Made by a program: the position numbers and the translations under genes
The notes under the pieces: model-generated
The model's input: the letters and a program-made list of their open reading frames with translations, nothing else
Database searches by the model: none
Told to the model about the DNA's origin: nothing
In this document: in pieces, positions 5,447-9,980 of the stretch
How the letters are laid out: each line of letters begins with the position of its first letter
Numbering within the stretch: the first letter of the stretch is position 1
Source: Dehalococcoidia bacterium UBA5629
Lineage (GTDB): Bacteria; Chloroflexota; Dehalococcoidia; GIF9; UBA5629
Direction of reading: 5' to 3'
Assembly (NCBI GenBank): GCA_002421445.1
Contig: DIKB01000053.1
Location: 1 to 9,980, forward strand
DNA: 9,980 bases

Positions 5447-6766
5447 TTGAAGAAAAGTAATATTTATCTATTGGTATTCGTTCTCGTTATATTTCTTTTT
5501 TCCCTGTGGGCTGTATTTCCTCTCGATAGTGATCGGTTCGGCAGGAAAGGCCTGACCCTCGGCCTCGATCTCAAGGGCGGGAGCTACCTGGTGTATCAGG
5601 CCGATCTCACCAAGAAGGACCCGGGTCAAACCGATGAAGAGGTGATGAAAGGCGTTATCGGGAAGATCGAACGCCGCGTTAACGGGTTGGGCGTCACCGA
5701 GCCTTTAATTCAGCAGCAGGGGACGGATCGCCTTCTGGTAGAGCTTCCCGGCGTTGCCAATGTCGATGAAGCGATCAAACTCATCGGTAAGGTGGCCGAG
5801 CTCGATTTCAGAGAGCTGAAATATGGCGCGGATGGAAAAGAGCAGTTTGATGACAAGGGCAATCCCATCTGGATAAAGGCAAAAGCTATCGGCAGCGATA
5901 AAACTGAAAAGGTGCTGACCGGCAAATATCTCAAGCCGAACTCACAGCCGAGCATCGATCAGCAGACGAATCAACCTGAAGTACTGTTTTCGTGGAATGA
6001 GGAGGGCGCTCTTCTGTTCGAACAGATCACCCAGCGTAATATAAATAAGCGTCTGGGCATCTTTATGGATGATGTCGTCATCTCCGCACCGACGGTTCAG
6101 GGCGTGATTAAAGACAGCGGACGCATCACCGGTGTCACGCTGAAAGAGGCCGGGAATCTGGCGATTTTGCTCAACTCCGGCTCTCTCGATGTGCCGCTGA
6201 AGATTATTCAACAACAGGATATCGATGCTACGCTCGGAAGCGATTCCATTCACAAGAGCATTATCGCCGGTATCATCGGCCTTATCCTCGTTGTGTTATT
6301 CATGGTTCTCTACTATAAGGTTCCCGGTTTCGTTGCCTGTGTGGTACTGGCAATTTACGGCGTCGTTTTGCTGGCTATATTCAAATTGGTACCGATCACC
6401 ATGACACTCCCCGGGATTGCGGCGTTCATCGTGTCATTCGGCATGGCGGTCGATGCCAACGTGCTTATTTTCGAGAGAATGAAAGAAGAATTGCGCGGCG
6501 GACGGACTCTCGGAGCGGCCATTGAGGCCGGCTTCAACCGTGCCTGGCCGGCGATTCGTGACAGCAATATTACGACATTCATCGCCTGTATCATCCTGTG
6601 GTGGTTCGGTGGAGCGGTTGGTGCATTCATGGTTAAAGGTTTTGCTCTCACCCTGTTTATCGGTGTGGCGTTGAGCATGGTCTCCGCCATCATGATAACC
6701 AGGGTGTTTATGCGGTTTATAGTGAAAATGATTACCAGTGTATCTGCGTACGGAGTACAGAAATGA
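5447..6766 (+). CDS. secD: Protein translocase subunit SecD
   Basis: Membrane subunit that, with SecF, uses the proton gradient to pull secreted proteins through SecYEG. It has one N-terminal membrane helix (6-26) and a first external domain opening with GLDLKGG (39-45). Five C-terminal helices follow from about residue 270, with the signature GMAVDANVLIFERMKEELR; D336 is the conserved proton-relay aspartate. At 439 residues it is much shorter than E. coli SecD (615) and lacks most of the additional P1 head region, as in other compact SecD proteins. The start is TTG (5447), supported by AAGGGGA at 5430-5436 and by the hydrophobic helix beginning five residues later; no in-frame ATG is nearby. 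The secF ATG overlaps its TGA (ATGA). The restored upstream frame ends 15 bases before this start, so the three genes probably form one operon. Confidence 0.96.
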   Translation: MKKSNIYLLVFVLVIFLFSLWAVFPLDSDRFGRKGLTLGLDLKGGSYLVYQADLTKKDPGQTDEEVMKGVIGKIERRVNGLGVTEPLIQQQGTDRLLVELPGVANVDEAIKLIGKVAELDFRELKYGADGKEQFDDKGNPIWIKAKAIGSDKTEKVLTGKYLKPNSQPSIDQQTNQPEVLFSWNEEGALLFEQITQRNINKRLGIFMDDVVISAPTVQGVIKDSGRITGVTLKEAGNLAILLNSGSLDVPLKIIQQQDIDATLGSDSIHKSIIAGIIGLILVVLFMVLYYKVPGFVACVVLAIYGVVLLAIFKLVPITMTLPGIAAFIVSFGMAVDANVLIFERMKEELRGGRTLGAAIEAGFNRAWPAIRDSNITTFIACIILWWFGGAVGAFMVKGFALTLFIGVALSMVSAIMITRVFMRFIVKMITSVSAYGVQK

Positions 6767-7677
6767 TAAATATTGTCGGTAAACGGTACTGGTTCTACAT
6801 TATCTCGGCGCTGATTCTTATTCCGGGGATAATTTCGCTCATCGCTTTCGGCCTCAATCTGGGCATCGAGTTCCAGAGCGGCACATCAATGACGCTGCGC
6901 TTTGATAAACAGATCGAACAGAGCCAGTTGCGTGACGCGTTCGTTGCACAGGGGCACAGCGAAGCTACTATACAGAGGACCGGCGACGGCGATTATCTCA
7001 TCCGCGTGAAGGAGATAACTCCCGATGAACGGCAGACACTGAGGGGAGGATTGGAGAAAGCACTCGGGTCAACGATTACGATCAGAGATTACTTTACCGT
7101 GTCGCCGGTTATCGCTACTGAGACAGGACGTGATGCTGCAATCGCCGTGTTGATTGCAGCTGTCTTCATGTTGTTATACATTGTGTGGGCGTTCAGGAAC
7201 ATGCCCAACCCGTTCCGATGGGGCACCTGCGCCATCATCGCACTGCTTCATGATGTGTTGCTCGTGCTGGGTATTTTCTCACTGCTCGGCTTCGTTGCCG
7301 GTGTCCAGATCGATGCGTTGTTCATCACCGGAATGCTCACGGTTGTCGGCTACAGTATCAATAATACCGTTGTCGTCTATGACCGCATCAGGGAGAACGT
7401 GAGTAAAGGCGTAAGCAAAGACCTCGAGAAAGTGGTAAACATCAGCGTCGTGGAGACCATGGGGCGATGTTTGAATACCAGCCTGACCACGCTGTTCGTG
7501 GTTCTCGCTATCTTCCTGTTCGGCGGCGTGACGATTCATTATTTCATCCTTGTCCTCCTTCTCGGCGTGGTGGTAGGTCTTTATGATTCCATCTGCATAT
7601 CGGGATCGCTGCTGGTAACGTGGGAGAAGGGCGGCCTGAAGAGATTATTCTCACGAGCGGAGAAGAAAGCGGCGTAA
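6763..7677 (+). CDS. secF: Protein translocase subunit SecF
   Basis: Partner of SecD in the proton-driven export motor of the cytoplasmic membrane. The N-terminal helix (about 8-30) is followed by GLNLGIEFQSGTSMTLRF, the small external P4 domain, then five membrane helices from about residue 124. The signature VVGYSINNTVVVYDRIREN (D207 in YDR) and ETMGRCLNTSLTT (R235) are visible. R235 is probably the conserved arginine implicated in proton transport. The position where most SecF proteins have Asp in SxND is Asn201 here (SINN). Start ATG overlaps the secD stop by 4 bases. Length 304 residues is usual. The gene ends at 7677, six bases before the stop of the convergent deacetylase gene, and no clear terminator fits in that gap. 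Confidence 0.96.
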   Translation: MINIVGKRYWFYIISALILIPGIISLIAFGLNLGIEFQSGTSMTLRFDKQIEQSQLRDAFVAQGHSEATIQRTGDGDYLIRVKEITPDERQTLRGGLEKALGSTITIRDYFTVSPVIATETGRDAAIAVLIAAVFMLLYIVWAFRNMPNPFRWGTCAIIALLHDVLLVLGIFSLLGFVAGVQIDALFITGMLTVVGYSINNTVVVYDRIRENVSKGVSKDLEKVVNISVVETMGRCLNTSLTTLFVVLAIFLFGGVTIHYFILVLLLGVVVGLYDSICISGSLLVTWEKGGLKRLFSRAEKKAA

Positions 7678-7683
7678 TATTAG

Positions 7684-8727
7684 CTATTTAATATGGTGAA
7701 TATCCTTCACCGTTTTAAGATGGCTGTAGAAGTTTGACGGTTTGCTGGATGCTTCATTTTGCCCCAGCGGATCGTCAAACTCTTTTTTACCGAACAGAAC
7801 GTTCAGTGTAGCGGCGATCGATAATGGCGTTGCTTTGAGATCGTAACCACCTTCAAGACAGAGCACCAGCCGATCCTGGCAGGCCAGGTTTGCCAGCACC
7901 TTGAGTATCTCCGTCAGCCGGGCGAATCCGCTAACGCTCAGGTTCATCTGCGCGATGGTATCTGCCCAATGCGCATCATATCCCGCAGAGACGAGGATCA
8001 GCTCCGGATTGAAACGCCTTGCGATGGGAGCAAGGATATCCTCAAAAACAGCCTGGTATTCCTCATCTCCGCATCCCGGCAACATGGGCACATTGACTGT
8101 ATAGCCTTCTCCCGCTTTAGCCCCGAGTTCATGAACGCTGCCGGTGCCGGGGTAAAGCGGGTGCTGATGTGTGGAGAAGTAGAGAACGTTGGGATCGGTA
8201 TAAAAGGCATCCTGCGTGCCGTTGCCATGGTGAACATCGAAATCGATGATGCCCACCCGCTTGATCCCCCATTGCTTTTGTAGATAGCATGCGGCAATGG
8301 CGACGTTGTTAAAATAGCAAAATCCCATGGCTTCGCCGGCTTCGGCGTGATGGCCCGGGGGACGGACGGCGCAAAACGCGTTGTCGATTTCATTGGCCAT
8401 TATTCTGCGCGCAGCTTCTATTACCCCGCCGACAGCCAGCTTGGCTGTCTCCCAGGTGTCCGGCCCCATTTGGTTGTCTTCGCAATCCAGGGTGCGCCGT
8501 CCGCCCAGGCAAAGCTCCTCGAAGCGACGGATATACTCAGCCGTGTGCACGGCCTGCACCCATTGCATGTCGGGCAGGCTGCCCGTCATGTGAGTCAGGT
8601 GAGACAAATATCCGGCATCGTGAATTCCCTGGTGGAGCGCTTGCAAACGTTCGGCCCTTTCTGGATGATAAGGCCCGGTGTCGTGTAAAAGGTAGCGTTT
8701 GTCGTAAAGAAAGCCCGTTCGTTTCAT
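7684..8727 (-). CDS. Histone deacetylase superfamily zinc hydrolase (class II/acetoin utilization-like)
   Basis: Zinc-dependent amidohydrolase of the arginase/deacetylase fold. Likely substrates are acetylated proteins or small acetylated amines such as polyamines; the sequence does not decide which. Motifs from ATG 8727: YHPERAERL (20-28), RPPGHHAE with catalytic H126-H127, FNNVAIAA, DFDVHHGNG with zinc ligands D163 and H165, THQHPLYPGTG, SAGYDAH with zinc ligand D250, and EGGYDL with the active-site Y294. All key residues are intact. I chose ATG 8727 (347 residues) over an in-frame ATG at 8769 because AGGAG (8734-8738) sits 6 bases before it; the 14 extra residues would match nothing conserved. 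It follows the cooC-like gene in the same direction with about 80 bp between, so cotranscription is possible but a strong hairpin lies in the gap. Confidence 0.93.
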   Translation of the reverse strand: MKRTGFLYDKRYLLHDTGPYHPERAERLQALHQGIHDAGYLSHLTHMTGSLPDMQWVQAVHTAEYIRRFEELCLGGRRTLDCEDNQMGPDTWETAKLAVGGVIEAARRIMANEIDNAFCAVRPPGHHAEAGEAMGFCYFNNVAIAACYLQKQWGIKRVGIIDFDVHHGNGTQDAFYTDPNVLYFSTHQHPLYPGTGSVHELGAKAGEGYTVNVPMLPGCGDEEYQAVFEDILAPIARRFNPELILVSAGYDAHWADTIAQMNLSVSGFARLTEILKVLANLACQDRLVLCLEGGYDLKATPLSIAATLNVLFGKKEFDDPLGQNEASSKPSNFYSHLKTVKDIHHIK

Positions 8728-8773
8728 TGTTCGCTCCTGGCTTTTTCCGCTGCCGACAAGATGACTCATGGTG

Positions 8774-8809
8774 TCCGGCCCAATCGCGTCGGGCCGGAGC
8801 GGCCTTTTT
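8774..8809 (+). terminator. Strong GC hairpin with T-run on the plus strand, between cooC-like and deacetylase genes
   Basis: TCCGGCCC (8774-8781), a 9-base loop, GGGCCGGA (8791-8798), then GCGGCC and TTTTT (8805-8809). The T-run follows the hairpin only when read rightward, against both flanking genes. On the minus strand the same hairpin lies just after the cooC-like stop without a U-tract. It may partly terminate, protect the 3' end of the upstream message, or block antisense transcription. Confidence 0.45.
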
Positions 8810-9557
8810 AGGGTATAATTTTGTCGAAAATGGCGTAGGCCGCTTTCAAGGCCGGATTTTCGGCTTCGATCTCGATGGTGGGGCGGCCTTTGAGATCGTA
8901 AGCGTATACGGTCTGATCGTCCGGGACGATGCCGGCCAGTTCCAATCCGTCCTGCTGGATCAACGCCATCACTTCGGGTTCCGGGTCGGCCTTGGCCCGG
9001 TTGATCACGAGAAAACTTTTTTTGACCCCGATGTTCAGTTCGCGGGCGAGTTTTTCAATGCGTATGCCGGCCTGTAATCCGCGACGGGAAGTATCGGTAA
9101 CGATCAGCAGCACATCGACATTTTTGGTGGTCAGACGGCTGATGTGCTCCATGCCGGCTTCATTGTCCATCACCAGATAGGCATAATTATCCACCAGTCG
9201 CTCCAGGCAGTTGGTCAACAGGCTGTTGGCCGCACAATAACAACCGGCCCCTTCGGGTTGTCCCATCACCACCAGGTCGAAGCCCTCCTCTTCGGCCACC
9301 GCCTCCTCCAGTCGCATGGACATGAAGATATCTTTGGTCATGCCGGATGGCACCTTGCCCTTTTTCATGTCCTCACGCGCCTGCCCCAGGGTGTCTTTCA
9401 CCTCCAAACCCAACACCTCGTTGAGATTGGCGTTGCAATCGGCATCCACGCCCAGTATGGGGGTTTTGCCCTTTGCCACCAGATATTTGATCAGCAATCC
9501 GCATATGGTCGTTTTGCCGGTACCGCCCTTGCCTGCCAACGCTATTGTAAACGCCAT
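8808..9557 (-). CDS. cooC: CooC-type ATPase, CO dehydrogenase nickel-insertion accessory protein
   Basis: MinD/CooC-class dimeric ATPase expected to deliver nickel to CO dehydrogenase or CODH/acetyl-CoA synthase in the cytoplasm. The deviant Walker A motif GKGGTGKT spans residues 9-16 with signature Lys10. Also visible are GVDADCNANL (36-45), a CxC pair in GAGCYCAANS (C106, C108), which in CooC proteins forms the nickel site at the dimer interface, and VMDNEAGMEH (129-138) as the switch II/Walker B region. Length of 249 residues is normal for the family. ATG 9557 is preceded by GGAGAGG around 9568-9574, a slightly long spacing. No CODH catalytic subunit lies inside this window, so the partner must be elsewhere, perhaps beyond the right edge. 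AcsF-like or other CooC paralogues are alternatives. Confidence 0.9.
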   Translation of the reverse strand: MAFTIALAGKGGTGKTTICGLLIKYLVAKGKTPILGVDADCNANLNEVLGLEVKDTLGQAREDMKKGKVPSGMTKDIFMSMRLEEAVAEEEGFDLVVMGQPEGAGCYCAANSLLTNCLERLVDNYAYLVMDNEAGMEHISRLTTKNVDVLLIVTDTSRRGLQAGIRIEKLARELNIGVKKSFLVINRAKADPEPEVMALIQQDGLELAGIVPDDQTVYAYDLKGRPTIEIEAENPALKAAYAIFDKIIP

Positions 9558-9578
9558 CGTTCTCGCACCTCTCCTGTC

Positions 9579-9776
9579 CTATTGATCTGATACAATCAAC
9601 CCATTGAGATGATACACCCAGCCTGCCCTGTCCCTGTTTGCATATTCACCCCATCCAGCAACTTTGCGAATGCCGGGTCCATAACCCTCGTGCCGGTCGA
9701 TGCCATAAGAAACGTCTTCGCACGAACATTGAAAACACAAGTATCTAAAAGTAGGTAAGTTCGGGTCCACAGTCAA
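9579..9776 (-). CDS. Possible small cysteine-containing protein, unassigned
   Basis: A 65-codon frame with only a TTG start and no ribosome site. It ends at TAG (9579-9581), 22 bases before the cooC-like start. It includes CFQCSC and a glycine- and aromatic-rich tail (GWGEYANRDRAGWVYHLNG). I recognise no family. It could be the end of a decayed or frameshifted longer gene, because another frame is open from the window edge to 9745 and overlaps it across an 8-base C run. It may equally be non-coding. Confidence 0.25.
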   Translation of the reverse strand: MTVDPNLPTFRYLCFQCSCEDVSYGIDRHEGYGPGIRKVAGWGEYANRDRAGWVYHLNGLIVSDQ

Positions 9777-9980
9777 GCGCCTTTTCAGGGGGGGGCGCGA
9801 TTTGTGCGCCGCCTACGGCACGTGGAGTGATTGGATCTGTCGGCCAAGCGCCCTTGGGACAATTGCATCGCATTGGCTGCCTCATTTGTGGAAGATGGCA
9901 CCGGCCTATCTGTCCCATCGCCAGCAATTCTGGTTGAACGATAGTCGTGGGACCTGGCGTGGATCGGGCAGGCGGTCGAT
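9745..9980 (-). other. Open frame entering from the right edge, unassigned
   Basis: One minus-strand frame is open from about 9978 to TAG at 9745, with an ATG at 9927. It contains GRCHLPQ, MRCNCPKG and EKALDCGPELTYF. A second minus-strand frame is also open from the edge to about 9784, so openness alone is weak evidence in this GC-rich DNA. The eight-G run at 9788-9795 lies where the frames could be exchanged. I cannot name a product. Confidence 0.25.

Noticed and set aside
7998..8393. 131-codon minus-strand frame inside the deacetylase gene
   Set aside because: Alternative frame of the same strand; only the 7684-8727 frame has zinc-ligand motifs and a ribosome site.
9144..9590. Long plus-strand frame (148 codons) opposite the cooC-like gene
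   Set aside because: Mirror of a GC-rich coding frame; the minus strand has intact Walker A, CxC and switch motifs.

Overview
The window looks like chromosomal DNA of an anaerobic bacterium. It has separate short SecD and SecF proteins, an HD-domain CCA/poly(A) polymerase-family enzyme, a class II histone-deacetylase-fold enzyme and a CooC-type nickel-insertion ATPase. The last points to carbon monoxide dehydrogenase/acetyl-CoA synthase metabolism. This mix would fit Chloroflexota (Dehalococcoidia-like), but that is inference from gene content, not from a marker gene.

Left part (1-3740) is an accessory region. A large type IIG restriction-modification protein runs leftward off the edge; only its N-terminal ~410 residues are present, and its apparent start codon is ACG rather than ATG. 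Behind it lies the C-terminal stub of a PIN-domain (VapC-like) toxin gene. Next come two clusters of short palindromic repeats (about 1498-1643 and 2897-3082). They bracket a small two-gene unit with its own sigma70-type promoter: an unrecognised 72-residue protein and a DUF2335 membrane protein, in the same reading frame and separated by one stop codon. A complete mazEF toxin-antitoxin operon follows, with a promoter and an inverted repeat over its -10 box.

Middle part (3860-7677) is housekeeping and reads rightward. An HD-domain CCA-adding/poly(A) polymerase-type nucleotidyltransferase is probably made from a leaderless mRNA. Its last ~35 codons are displaced by an apparent one-base frameshift. 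It is followed by secD (TTG start) and secF, which overlap by 4 bases and encode the SecDF export motor.

Right part (7684-9557) reads leftward: cooC-like ATPase, then the histone-deacetylase-family hydrolase, whose stop lies 6 bp from the secF stop (convergent ends). The final ~400 bases hold only weak, cysteine-containing open frames around an 8-base G/C homopolymer; I could not assign them.

No rRNA, tRNA, CRISPR array or intact insertion sequence was recognised.
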